64,000 bases of DNA from Myotis daubentonii. Lineage: Eukaryota; Chordata; Mammalia; Chiroptera; Vespertilionidae. The DNA is taken from positions 38,153,167-38,217,166 of the forward strand of contig NC_081850.1 of assembly GCF_963259705.1 (NCBI RefSeq), in the 5' to 3' direction. How positions within the stretch are numbered: position 1 is the stretch's first letter; every line of letters starts with the position of its first letter. A program made the translations under genes and the position numbers. Positions 24,231-36,953 of the stretch are shown one piece after another. The notes beneath the pieces were generated by a model, which had not been told where the DNA came from, did not search any database, and saw nothing but the letters and a program-made list of their open reading frames with translations.

Positions 24231-24609
24231 AAAATATCATAATACTATATAATATTTATAATATATTTTAATTACAAATATTTTAATAAGCACCATTAAA
24301 GGCAGGGTTTATGAATAATTTACGTGCTTTCTTCTCCAAGTGCTTTATACAGGATTTCCCATAAAATATGCAACAGGAGTTCAATGAATGTGTTGAAGGT
24401 ATGGGAGGATGCCTGGCACCAATCCTTTTGCACCACAGGAAAAGGAAACACAGAATCGGCTTCTGTACAGAGTAGGTTCTGAGCACGTTGTTGTTATGTA
24501 CTCACCTAGATGTTCATACCCACCCGCAATTCAGGGTTCTCTTCGCTGGTTTTTATTTTTAATGTGAATGTTCAATAACAGCATGATTTTATTATTTTTT
24601 AGGTATTAA

Positions 24610-25240
24610 TGCATTTTTATTTCAATTTTATTTTATATTGGTTTCAGTGTACAGCACAGTGGTTAGACAAGCATATACTTTACACAGGGGCCCTCGCCCC
24701 GATATTTTCAGTACCCCAACTGGCACCCTACAGTTATCACAATATTATTGATCATGTTCCCTACACTCTACTCTACATACCAGTGACTATTTTGTAACTA
24801 CCAATTTGTCAATTTGTGCTTCTTTTTTTTTTTTAAGATTTTTGAGTTGATTTTTAGAAACAGAGGAAGAGAGGAGAGAAAGAGGGAAACATTACTGTGA
24901 GAGTGGGAAATTGATCGGCTGCCTCCTGCACACCCCCTACCAGGGATCGAACCAGCAACCTTTCAGTGTACGGGATGACACCCAACCAACTGAGCCACAC
25001 TGGCCAGGGCCCAATTTGTGCTTCTTAGTCCCTTCACCTCTTTCACCCAGCCCCCAGCCCCTCTCCCCTCTGGCAATCACGAGTTCTCTCTCTGTATCTA
25101 TGAGTCCGTTTGAATTCTGCTTGTTTGTTGTTCCTTAGATTCCACATATAAGTGAAGTCATATGGTATTTTTCTTTCTCGGATTGATTTATTTCACTGAG
25201 CATAATACCCTCTCGGTCCACGGCGACAGCATGGTTCTCT
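24610..25240 (-). mobile_element. L1 LINE 3' region, antisense, split by a SINE
   Basis: The plus strand carries the complement of an L1 3' end: 'ttggtttcagtgtacagcac' and 'accctacagttatcacaata'. After the inserted SINE it continues with 'cacatataagtgaagtcata' and 'ttatttcactgagcataata'. The two halves join properly if the SINE and one target-site copy are removed. Confidence 0.75.
24825..25011 (-). mobile_element. Ves SINE, antisense, nested in L1
   Basis: It reads on the minus strand with head 'gccctggccagtgtggctca' and B box GGTTCGATCCC, and ends in a T-run on the plus strand. A perfect 15-bp target-site duplication, caatttgtgcttctt, lies at 24810-24824 and 25012-25026. It is younger than the L1 it interrupts. 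Confidence 0.93.
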
Positions 25241-28200
25241 TCACTGGTTCCTGATCGTGGTCTGTCTCCCTTCTTTGGCAGACACTGCTTACAAATCATG
25301 CATCCGCATATGATGGTAAGTAATGCAGACAGAGCCAGAACAGGTGTTCTCAAAGGTGGCATTTCATAAGGACTGTAATCAACACCTGGTCATTCAATTC
25401 CTTTCCAGCCTATCACTCTGGCTCCATCCCCTTTTACATATGGCAGGTGAGTCAGCCAGGGCAGCCCATGGCACACACGTTCATTCTTTTGGTAACTTCC
25501 ATCTCAGGGAACACGTGGGGCTTCTCTAGTTCCCATGTCTTCATATAGCTTTCCCACTATGAGTATTGGATTATTCAGCTTTATCTCTTTTCTCAATTAA
25601 ATATGCATTGCTTTCCTCACTCATCTAAGTTGTTTTAAATTAACTTTATTCCATCTTAGAATTATTAAAAATATATGATTGGTTTTTCCTTGCTCCAAGA
25701 TATGTTTGTGTTTCTAAAAATTGAAACTGGTGAAGAAATCCATAATTTTTCATCCTCAATTCAAACTATATTATCAATGCACATTTATATTTCCTAAATG
25801 TAGTGAGCACAGGCATTCTAGGGGCATAATTATGTCATTAAAATGATAATGGCCTGGGCCTAATGAAGTGTTTTATATACACATTCATAATGAATTCAAT
25901 TAATACCAACAGAACATTTTGAGATCACTGTCAGTTAAAATATTCTAGCTATTTCCATTCTCTCTTTCCCCATAGGGAGAGTGGTCCTGTACCCAGGCCC
26001 ATGCCCCTTAAACCCGTGGAAGGGCTGTTGGGTGAAGACCTGGGCCACCTTGAACCTCACAGAGAGCCTTGCACTGCAGCAATGTCCTCAAACAGAGGGT
26101 GCTTTCATTGGGGTGCCACACAAATAATTCATTTTATAACCATCACAGGGGCTCCTGGCTTCTGAAGCCATGTTCTCAAAGGCAAAACCAAACACAACCG
26201 ACCAGTTAACTATGAACCAGAGTCATCCTTGTAAAGTGAGGTAACTTACCATTGATAAAGCTGATCTATAAACAAAGGTTGTCTTGTCCCCTTTGAAACA
26301 GCCTCACGGTATTTGTTTGAAATGCCTTACAACTTAGGATGAACAAACGAGGGAGCCTGCTATTCATTTCCCCCTCTAAGTCCATTCCATTCTTGATGGT
26401 CTGCCTGCACTTTCATTCCCAGGCCACCTGACCTGAGACCAGTCAGAGGAAAAGCCCAAGTCACTCAGTTTGTATTAAGAGATGCAAACGATTTGCTGTA
26501 ATAACGCATTACCAGCTAATTAAGGACAATTTAGGAGGGCTGTCTGTGTGCCAGGCACTGTACCAGGTACATTATGCCCAGTGCCTCATTTACTAACAAA
26601 GCAGTTCCTAATGTGCAAGGCACTGATCTCCATGCATTTTCATTAGCATCATGGAAGCAAAAGACACAACACAGAGCAAGGAACCGGAGGCTACAGTGCC
26701 CAACGTCAGTCATCTATTGGAATACAGAGAGGAACCGCCCACCGCTCATGGGGAAAGCAAAGGGCACGGCATCTTTCTAAGTGATCAAACAGCCTTTTCT
26801 CTCGGCAGGTTATCTGGGACTGCCAGGCAACAGGCACACCTGATTCCATTTCTCCGGGCCTGGATACAGCCCACTCTCCCTATCTATTCCTGCTCTGTCC
26901 ATTTACTGCTACTATTGAGAGAAACACAGAGAACAACTTACACTCTGACAGGACTAGGAGGAGAAAAGCAAAAGCAAAGCAATAAACATCGTGCCGAAGC
27001 CTGGGGACCCACCTACCTCATCTTCGTAACACTCAAACTGGTACATCCAAAAGTTCTCCATCTTCACGGGTGCCTTCTGGGCAGCAGGGCCAGCGCTGGT
27101 GCATCCACCTGGGAGCTGAGACTGACTCCTGACCTCTGTGCCCGTCCGGTAGGTTGTTTCCAGTGGTGTTAGATGCCCCAGTCAATAATGCAACTTGTAA
27201 CAGGAGCCGTGACCACCTCCCCGGGAGCCTGACCCACGCACACGAACCCCTCCCCGCCCAATGGCGCAGGCAGCCATGCATCACTGGTCGAGCATCATCA
27301 CCTGATGTTTCTCTGGAGGGGCTGGCCCACCCCCTCTGGCAGTGACACCTACTATTTCTGGGGGAAATAAACTAGGTTCCAAGGTGCTACCAGAAACTCA
27401 CACACTGTAAACTTGTGAAAATTTACAGAACTTGTGAAAAAAGCACCCCGCTCCTGCGGAAGGAAGGGGTGGGAGCTGAGAAAAAGGATCTCTCCGAACC
27501 TGCGTTAGAACGCACCTGGGAATTCTAAGAGAACACTGTGGCCAGCCAGGGCCTGGGCTTCTGGGGACATGGGATGCTGGGAGCAGCCCCTCACCACCTC
27601 TTCCTGTGCGCCTTCAACATCCTTGCACTGTAGTCTGAATGAGGGGGTGTAGCAAACCAGCTTACAAACAAGGAAAAGAAAGCTGTCCCCAAAGCAAGCA
27701 TGGTGTGACCCAAACCAATGAGTAAGCCCAAGTTGGGTTCGAGAGCTGGACCATATCTGCTGTTCCTTAGCCGACCAGAGGAAGGTCAAGAAATAAGGGT
27801 GAAGCTGGGCTGGGGGGACCTCATGGCAACAGAGGTGGGCAGGGTGGTTCTAGAGGCAGAAGACAGGAGGCAGACAGAGAGATCTCCCAGAGCCAATCTA
27901 CTTCATAAAAAAGATCCATGTCAACGGGGAATTGTGTGGATGCATGAAAGAGGAAAGGCACTGAGCATCCAAGAGACTTGTCCTAATCCACGGATTCTGC
28001 CTTCTCCCTCACCAAACACTTAACCAAGCATGCTGACAGTTCTCTCTGAGTCCACCTGTTTAGTTAACGGGTTGTGACAGGATCATAAGGTAGAGAAAAG
28101 AGAAGCAAAGGACTTGAACAACTGACAGCTGGACAACCCACCGGTGCTGGTGGACAGGGTCCTCTGCTATGGACAACTCTGCAGGCCAGAGTGGGAAACA

Positions 28201-29574
28201 AGATCGGAGGAAGGGTGTCCTTGGGCCCTTCACCCTCCCTTTTGACCTGATCTACTATTTCTGACTACTCTTGCTGGCAGCTGGACTATACCTACTATAA
28301 TCCAGGTCAGTGTGATGCCCCCATTCAAGAATGGTGAGCAGGGCAGGAGGTATCCCTTCCTAATTTACAGTACTTGGCATCTCTCAAAAACACTTTCATC
28401 TTGCCATTTATTATTTAAATGATAGAAAAATTTCTTGATTCCCAGATTGAACATCCCTATCATTTATTTCTCCCCAGCTCATCGGTGGAGCCATTTCCCC
28501 CTCTATCACTTAAAATGTGGTTTGGATTCATGAACCACTCAAGACAGGCTAAAGCTGTTATAATCTTCACTGCTACTGTGGAAAGCTTACAATTTTTTCA
28601 GTTATTAACTAAGAGAGCTACCATCACACACAAGATTAAAATCACCAAACAGAATGCAAAACCCCTGCTAGGCCTTCTGGAAAGTTATAGAAAGCGTCTA
28701 CATATAGTGTCCTGTTGGTGTGACAGGATTCAGAATGCTTTTCCTGGCTCTTATTTTCATTCTTTCCTTCCCTTTAATGTTCAATCTGCACCTGAAACCT
28801 GTTTAATTATTCACCACTGCCTTCTCCATGCCTCATCAATAATGGATCACACCCGGGATGGAAAACTTCACCCGCCACAAGGAGGTGGTTGAGATGGGAT
28901 CATAAAGAACAGGATCCACACGCCACACCCGAGGGAGAAACCAAGGCACCAAGATGACAGCCAGCCTCAAGGTCTGTCCTCTTCTGTTTTTCTGCACCAT
29001 CAAGACCCCTTAACTCTGCCTCTCGACTTGTTTTGCATCATGACACATGTCAACTAGAGAAGCGCTAGAGCCCCAGATGAAGCTGCTGGGGGCGAAGGCA
29101 ATGTACCCGGTGGCCCAGTTCACCCCACCCCCAAAATTCAGGGGATCATCCGCACGCTGGTTGAAAACCTCTGCCTTAACTTTCAAATGAGTCTCGACAG
29201 CGAATTCTTTTGACCCCGGCAGTCCCTTGAGAATAAAGTTAAAATCCATCTCCTTATGAAGAATCCACATGGACATGCTTATTCCTTCAAGACAATCCCT
29301 CCTCTTTCCCATTTTCACAGGCACTACTGAGCCTCAACTTTCTCTGGCATGGCCACCTGCCTCATCTCTGTGCTGGCTCACACGATTGTTCCCTTTTTTA
29401 CCACTTTAGCTTTGTTCTATCATTTCAGAATCTGCAGATCTGCCTGTTCTCATCAGCCAGACAAATAAATACAGCCCTTGAGTTGGGAATGGCGGACAAG
29501 GCCAGCAGCTGCTGTGTCCTCAGGTTTTAAGCCCAGAAGCTCTTTGCTGGCAAAAGGTAATGACAGATACCAAA

Positions 29575-30050
29575 CATGTTAGGCAGGCTTCTCGATGGCC
29601 TCCAACAATCCCCACACCTCCAGGTATTCACACCCTTGTGCAAAAGACTGTGACTTCCATCTTGCTCTAAGACGCTATGGTCATCTTGTCTTGCATACTT
29701 TTTAAAGTGAGCTGCCACGTAGGAGAGGGCCCACATGGCAAAGAACCAGGGATGCCTCTGGCCATTGGTCAGTTGGGAACTGAGACCCTTAGTCCAACAG
29801 CCCAGGAGGATCTGAACAAGCACATGCGCTTGGGAGCAGGTCTTTCCCCAGGAGAGCCTTAGGATGACCACAGGCCACTGGCACCTTGATTGCCGCCTCT
29901 GAGAGAACCACAAGCAGAGAGCCAGCTAGGCCATGCCAGATTCTGGACCATAGGAACTGTGAGAAAATCAATGTGGCTTGCTGTATGCCACCAAGTTCTG
30001 GGCAATGTGTTACACAGCAGTGGATAGCTATAGCGAAAACACCAAATAAG
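29575..30050 (+). mobile_element. MaLR (MLT1-type) LTR
   Basis: The stretch contains 'ccatcttgctctaagacgct' and, near its 3' end, 'ggaactgtgagaaaatcaat' followed by 'gccaccaagttctgggcaat' and GTTACACAGCAGTGGATAGC. This is the conserved end of MLT1 LTRs. The 5' boundary is uncertain. Confidence 0.7.
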
Positions 30051-30667
30051 GCTTCAGATGAAAGCCTCAAGCGCAGAGGAAGCTTGGCGGCCTGGCTGAG
30101 GGCTCAACTAAAGTAGATCACAGACTCTGCACAGGCAGGGCTTGTGTCTACGCTAGCCAGAGCCTGAGTCGCAGTTGCTGCTGTATCCTGGTGTCCTGCA
30201 CAGTGTCTGATTTATAGGGTGAACTTGAAAATATTTGTTGAGTGAGTGGATGACAAATTGTGAGACGGACTCTCAGTTTGTGACTAGGGACAGCAGTCAC
30301 AATTCCCTCTGGCTCACTGACAAATGACAGACAGCAGAGCTTTGTGGCCACACCCTATTTCTTACTCACAGACAATGTCCTACATGTCCATAGTGCTTGA
30401 TTAATCCCACACGTGTTGGCAGGGAGCATCTGTAACAATTATAATAACTCAACTCAATGACTTTACGGCACTTTGCACGGTGGGTGACTGAGAGCAGCAT
30501 GGTATTCCTTTGATACCATTCACTTGTCTAAGGAGAGGTGTCCCATTGGTTTCTGAGGTCTACTTGGTAGAACACACTGGGGCCCCTTGCTGCTGTCCCG
30601 AGTGCACATCCTTTGGTTCTAAGGTTATGCTTCTGGGATGCCGACCTGGAAGGTCTGCCAGCCAACT

Positions 30668-30888
30668 TTTATTTATTTATTTATATTTTTATCGATTTTT
30701 AGAGAAGGGGGGAGGAGAGGGAGAGAGAAACATCGGTGTGAGAGCGCAACATTGATTGGCTGCCTCCTGCACACCCCCACCTGGGGATCAAGCCCACAAC
30801 CTGGGCATATGCCCTGACTGGGAATTAAACACGCAACCTTTTGTTGCAGGGGATGATGCTTCACCTACTAAGCCACACTGGTTAGGGC
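30668..30888 (-). mobile_element. Ves SINE, antisense
   Basis: The minus strand begins 'gccctaaccagtgtggctta' and carries the CT-rich region complementary to 'gagggagagagaaacatcgg'. The plus-strand 5' side is a T/A-rich tail. Direct repeats of agccaact occur at 30660-30667 and 30889-30896. Extra sequence between the tRNA-like head and the body shows it is a longer subfamily than the copy at 24825. Confidence 0.9.
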
Positions 30889-33800
30889 AGCCAACTATTT
30901 TCTAAAACGTCTGAACCATATAAAAGAACCAAGTTGGTTTTAGAGCCAACCCTGGGATGCCTACTCTTCATAGGAGGCCAAGAGAGCAGTCTGAGATAAG
31001 GATGCATGGAGTCTAGTCCTTTTCAGGCCACAGGTGGACACAGACTGAGGCTAACTATCCTAGACCTCTCCCCTCACCCTCGCCCCTACATGTGAAGAGA
31101 CCATCATATTCCAGCTAGGAATGGACCCACCTGGGGAAATCAGGCCCCAACACAGCATAAATTCATCCTAAAGTCTATCTGCTTGACTTTTGATCCCATT
31201 TCAGCTCCACCCCTTGCTATCCAGACCCTAGAAAAACTGGCTGGCTGGAACTCCCTGAGGAGGTGTGGATTTGCAAGAAGAAATTTCTCAACTCAGAACA
31301 GCTGAACAGGAATCCTTCAGGAGCACAGAATCCTCCAGCGGTAAAACAGTTCTTTTCACTTGCCCTTGTGAGCCTGACAATACAACCGCAAGGTCAACAG
31401 GATAATACGTTGCTAACAAGCCTTAATGAATTAGCATGTGCCCTTGACCTTGGTCAATAGTTTCTTAGCAACGGTAAGAAGAAAAAATCCACGTAGGCTG
31501 ATGCTGACTTCAGGGCAGAGGGAAAGGGAGAGAGGACAGGGAGGAGGTGATGTCAAGGAACCCAAGGCCCAGAGAAGCCAGGATGCTCTTCCACCCTTTA
31601 CGTCACCTTTCTCAAAATTAAAAAAGAAAAAAAAGGTGGGCACAAAAGTGCACATGATCAGTGAGGCAGGTGTTAACATCAGCCCTCACTTCCCAGGGTT
31701 TTGACAACATCTGCTTCTCAGCAAGAGAGTGGCTGGTTTCTGAGTAAGAAGTGTTAGTGCTGTACTGGTTTCCTGCCTCAAAATACTTTCTCCAATTGGC
31801 CTTTGGAACTGAAGATGCCAATAAAAGGTAAATGTTATCTGAAGGGGGCCATGCATGTTGCCATTACCTCCAATTAGCAGTTTAGTTTTACTTAATGAGA
31901 CCAGCTCTGGAAGAAGAAGGCTGACGATATATTACTGCTTAAGGGGGAAGCGGCGAGCTCAGGTCATCTGGAGTACATGACGGGGACTGGCAGGACAGTA
32001 AAGGCCTGGTAGGGATCTGAGCTCGGGGGAAAGCAGAAAGCAAACACCAGCCTGGAGAGGGTGAGGAAGGGGTGCTAACAGCCAGCTCCTCCTAACTCAG
32101 CTTGCCACTGACCAACCCTAAATGTTACATGAGCTCTGACTTACCGAGGCAACTAATGCACCAAACTTGTGGTTCTTACTCCACATTTCCATAGAGAAGT
32201 CAATAGCTGCAAAAACCCTTTTCTCCCATAGTCATCCTGGAAGATAAATCGAATAACTCATTTTACTGATGAGGAAACTGAAGCCAAGGAAGAAAGCAGG
32301 TGATCAACTCAAGGTTAACTGCAGCAGGTCAACTGCAGGGCAAATCTTAACGAATAATAGCATATAATCAACTCTGTGTGGCTTATTCGAATACAGAGGA
32401 GGATAAGACACTATCCTCCAAAGCCTGACAGTGAATTCCAGAGGCAACAGGCTAATGCATGTAAGACAAGTAGATAATATAGTAAAGAATCAAGTGTTCA
32501 ACTGTAGTCCACAGTTTAAGTTGCTGGTTACCAATTCTGACTGGGCCTCAGAAACACTGAGGCCAAGATCCAACCTCCAAAAATGCTGTGTTGAATGGGG
32601 AAATGTGATCTGGATGGAGGTGAGAGCCACTGTGGCAAGAAGTGTGGTATGGAGGCAAGTGTGGATAAGCAGAAGTAGATTTTGAGTCTGTAAGTACAAG
32701 GTTAGTGAGTAAGGTACGGGAGTGTGATCCTTACATGCCAAAGGAGCCATATGGTCTCAGTCCAGTGGGATCTGCCTAGTCATACTGGGAATTTACACCA
32801 GGAAATTACTTTCTGGGGGGGATCTCCTTAACTTTGCCCAAGACAAAGGGCATTAGACATCCAGGATGATTTGTCCTCTAAAGCTCGGTGAAATGTGTCA
32901 AAGACAGCGACTGGCAGTCCAAGGCGACTAGGTCACAGGATCCAGCTATTTTTAGCCATTCCAGGTGGGTCCCAAACCTGCTTTGATGCATTCTGAGCCT
33001 GATTCAATCTGTTTCTGGTGTCCCACTGGCAGGGACTGGCCAACTCAAGAGGCCTACCAGGCAGGCCCAGCAGGCAGTAAGAGACTGCTTCTCCACTGGG
33101 GACAAGCAGGAGAGAGAAACTACAGTGGGACTCTTCAGGAGGGTGAGGTGGCCTTTGGTGAAATAAAGCAACACCCTCTCTGTGGCTGCTCAGGAAACTG
33201 GTCAGTGAAACCTGTGTTCCAGAGAAAGTGGACGGAGAAATGACATTTCTTTGTAGTAAGAACATGTTGCCAGCTGCACTTGCAGTGGGAGCATTTCTCC
33301 TAATTTTGAAGATAATCACGTTTATGGATTAAATCACATTTCAGATTTCCCCAGGACTACACAGGCCTGGAATTTAATTGGGCTACATATGGAATTCAAT
33401 TATCTCTGACATATCCGTTCCTCTCCCTGCCCCTTCCCTTCCTCCCCTTCCTTCCAGTGCACTTAGCAGAGGAAATGTCCTGAGTGCACAGTTCGGGGAG
33501 CTGACATAATTCTTCTAAAAACTCCTGGGAAGTTTCTTGAGCCCCAACTTATTAAGAGAGCATGTCAGACACCCGAACTGCGGCCCTGTGGGCTGCATTT
33601 CTATCTGGAAAGTGATAGCAAAATTCTCCCCGGCGAAATCGTCCATTCTCTTCCCTGCTGCTTGCCCTGTCACTTCTTGGCACCGTTTCACATAGACACT
33701 GACTAGTGAGACAATCCATTACGAAGTTGAGAAAGATTCCTCTTGGGAGGGGAGTCAGGTGAAGTGAAAAAGATTGGAGCCTGGGGGTTTAAAAAAACCA

Positions 33801-34869
33801 ATCTTTCCCATCACGTACTTTCATGCCACGGAGCACAGAGTAATTTGCACCCTGGCCTTCTGCTGTGCAGATCATTGGACAGGCTTGCTCTGCTGATTCC
33901 AACATGGCCAGATGTCAGTGGGGAGGCTCCTGCCCAGCCCTGGAAACAGGGCCTGCCTGGCGTTGAACCCACAGGTGAAACTATAAAGGTGAGTTAAAGG
34001 AATCAGAGCCAATACTTCATATCCAGGAGGAGAGAGCAGAAGCACACATCCTCCAACTCCCTCCTGTTTTCTCATGATTGAAATGAATTATTTGCTCTCC
34101 AAGAGAGATTTCAAGGTCACGCTTTCTCCTTTTGAGGTTGTAACAGGAAGATCATTACATCCTTAAGAAGTTACCTCCCCTGGTCACATCAGGTCCTCAC
34201 AGTTCATAGAAAAATGGCTCATTTTGTTTTTGTTACAACTAAATTCTCTTCCGCCGAGCATTCCTTTCCATTGGCAGAGATATGGCAATTCACTGCTGAT
34301 CCTAAATTGTAGGATGGGCCACTAAATGTACCCTGGTAAAGGAAGCATCTCAAAACATTTCATTTTAAAGCGAAAACCATGAACCTAAATACGTATACAA
34401 ACTTGAGGAGCGGTGCATGCACCCACATGTGACCTCTGCAGTTGTCGGTATTCTTCCTGCTCCCTTCCCACCTGTGTTCAGTGGTTTCCAAACTCCAGCC
34501 CATTTTCAAGCCCACAGCGCTCAAATGCACGAGGCTTTGCATTGTCAAAGTGCAAACCCACTTTCCAATTAGGGTTCTTCACCTTAAGTAGAACAGCCAC
34601 AGCCCTCGACCTACTTTTTACTTCTTTACTCTGATGTGTGTAATGTGAGCCATGAAATTAAAATGGAAAACTCAGGACGTTTACCTTACCATATAACAGT
34701 TACTAAAACAGTCATTTTCTAAAAAGGGCACGTGTAACATACAGAAGTGTTTGCCTTTTTCTATTTTTCAAGAAAACAGACAGTAACAATGAAAGGATCC
34801 CTCTGTTGAGTGAGTGATCTCTGAATAATGATCCCAACTCTTTTGCATTTTTAATTTAAGGCAAAGAAA

Positions 34870-35252
34870 TCCTATATAATAAAAGCCAAATATGCTCAGT
34901 GTCTGGTGGACAGGTCAGCCATTCAACCAATCAAAGAGTAATATGCTAATGATATGCTAAGGTCGCACAACCGCTCGCCATGACGTGCACTGACCACCAG
35001 GGGGCAGATGATCACACCAGTAAGTTAGCTTGCTGCTTGGGTCCAGCCCATCTGGACTGAGCGAGATGGGCGGGACACACCCTGGAGCCCTCCCCGGCCC
35101 CCATCATGCACCAGTGGGGTCCCTCGGCCTGGCCTGCACCCTCTCACAATCCGGGAACCCTCAGGGGATGTCAGAGAGCTGGTTTTGGCCCGATCCTGCA
35201 GGCCAGGCCGAGGGACCCCACTGGTGCACGAATCAGTGCACCAGGCCTCTAG
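34870..35252 (+). mobile_element. HeliBat-type non-autonomous Helitron
   Basis: It starts TCCTATATAATAAAAGCC and ends with a hairpin (gtgcacgaatcagtgcac) followed by CAGGCCTCTAG. The host bases are A at 34869 and T at 35253, as expected for Helitrons. The interior includes 'cactgaccaccagggggcag' and two inverted copies of a 'gaccccactggtgcac'-like segment. No Rep or helicase sequence is present. Confidence 0.93.
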
Positions 35253-36276
35253 TACATGAATATAGTTTTAAAAGTCAAACAATACTGTCTAGTTTATGGC
35301 AAACATGGAAGTCCTTTTCCCTATTTCTTTCCACCCTTGGTCTTTTAGCATTTCTTCCAGTATTTACTATGTATGATAGTCATAAACATTGTGTTTACAC
35401 TGACTTACCTCGATTTTTCCATTTTAGACTTGCCTTCTACTATAAAAGACTAGGATTTACCACTTTTCTAATGCATCTTTCCTTACCCTCTCAATATTAC
35501 AATTTTTGGTTAGTCAATATTCAGTGTTTGTACTCTGAAGACTATGCATGTGCTCTTCCCTGTGGAGACACATGCATTCTTTTATTGCATTTCTTGCCTG
35601 TATAACAATTGTTTTCAGTGAGAAAACGAACTGAATTGTTTTTCCATTCATTTAGTTTTCTGTTTATTAATCAATAATTCATGCCAAACTCTCCTAATAC
35701 AATATAAGGTTCCCCTCAGTATAATCATATTAGGAAATCTTTCATTTCCATTCTTTCTGGAAACCTCCTATGCAGAGCCCTCCGAGCTCTGGGCCACACT
35801 GGATTGGCTGCTGCCTTGGCCTGCCTTTCAGCTGTCATGTGTGATCTCTGACCTCACCACCCTGGGGAGTCCTTTTCCCATGTTGGATCCCATTTCTCAG
35901 ATCTTGCATCTTCTGCCTTGATTTATGCTCCCATTTGGAGGGAGCAATTGCCTAGTAGCTTCCTGAGAAAGGGTGTAGGGGAGGGATGTTTTCTGGGACC
36001 CTGAATATCTAAAAACATCTGTATTCCACCTTCACACTGAACTGGAAATTACTGTGTGTAGGTCTCCAGTTTTTTGAGAAGCCCAACACCATTGTGATTC
36101 CTGATCATTTGTAAACCTGCAGGATCTTCTCTTTTTCCACAGTTTTCTGAAATGTCTGTGGGTCTTTTTATTTCATTGTTCTAGGTACCCAGTGGAACCT
36201 TTTAATCGGGGAAATCTCATGTCATTTGGGTCTAGGAAATAATCTTTCATAATGTCTCCATTTTATTTATCTACTG

Positions 36277-36499
36277 CAGTGGTTCTCAGCCTTCCTAATG
36301 CTGCGTCCCTTTAATACAGTTCCTCATGTTGTGGTGACCCCCAATTTCATTGTTACAAGTTGAACATAATTAAAGCATAGTGATTAATCACAAAAACAAT
36401 ATGTAATTATATATGTGTTTTCCGATGGTCTTAGGTGACCCCTGTGAAAGGGTCATTTGACCCCTAAAGGGGTCGCGACCCACAGGTTGAGAACCGCTG
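36277..36499 (-). mobile_element. SPIN-like non-autonomous hAT element
   Basis: On the minus strand it starts 'cagcggttctcaacctgtgg' and ends 'ggttgagaaccactg'-like (cagtggttctcagcc on the plus strand). The ends are almost those of the SPIN copy at 4672, but the interior differs ('gaacataattaaagcatagt'). I do not see an 8-bp duplication: the left flank is atctactg and the right flank taCTAGAG, because a Helitron begins two bases further on. Confidence 0.85.
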
Positions 36500-36501
36500 T
36501 A

Positions 36502-36953
36502 CTAGAGGCTTGGTGCACGAAAATCATACACTGGGGGAGGGTGGGGTGTCTCTTAGCTCAGCCTGTGCCCTCTCTCAATTCAGGACCCTTCAGGGGATGT
36601 CAGACTGCCAGTTTAGGCCCAATCCCCAGGGAGGAGCCAAAATTGGGGCCGGGCACTGCACTGCTTGCACTCATCCTGGCCCACTGTGCCTGTTGCTGCT
36701 GCTTGGTAGTGCTGCCCAAGCAGCCACAGAGTCAGGAGAGGCTCCTGCTGTGGTAGCTGCACTCGCAGGCGATGAGCCCAGCTCCTGGCTGAACTGCGCT
36801 CCCCCATGGGAGTGCACTGACCACCAGGGGGCAGCTCCTGCATTGAGCGTCTGCCCCCTGGTGGTCAGTGTGCATCAGAGTGACTGGTTCACCAGTCATT
36901 CTGTCAACTGTTGCCTAGGCTTTTATATTTATATATATATATATATATATAGA
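36502..36953 (-). mobile_element. HeliBat-type Helitron with AT-expanded 5' end
   Basis: On the minus strand it begins TCTATATATA at 36953 and ends CTAG at 36502. The flanking bases are A (36954) and T (36501) in element orientation. The interior has the paired 'cactgaccaccagggggcag' and 'tgccccctggtggtcagtgt' motifs. The usual ATAATAAAAG start has become a (TA)n run at 36927-36951. It abuts a SPIN-like hAT element. Confidence 0.88.

Noticed and set aside
28419..28892. 157-codon open frame on the plus strand
   Set aside because: The composition is non-specific and there is no family motif, start context or splice pattern to support a gene.
35030..35605. 191-codon open frame on the plus strand
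   Set aside because: Its first third is the 3' part of a Helitron and the rest is ordinary intron; the frame is accidental.
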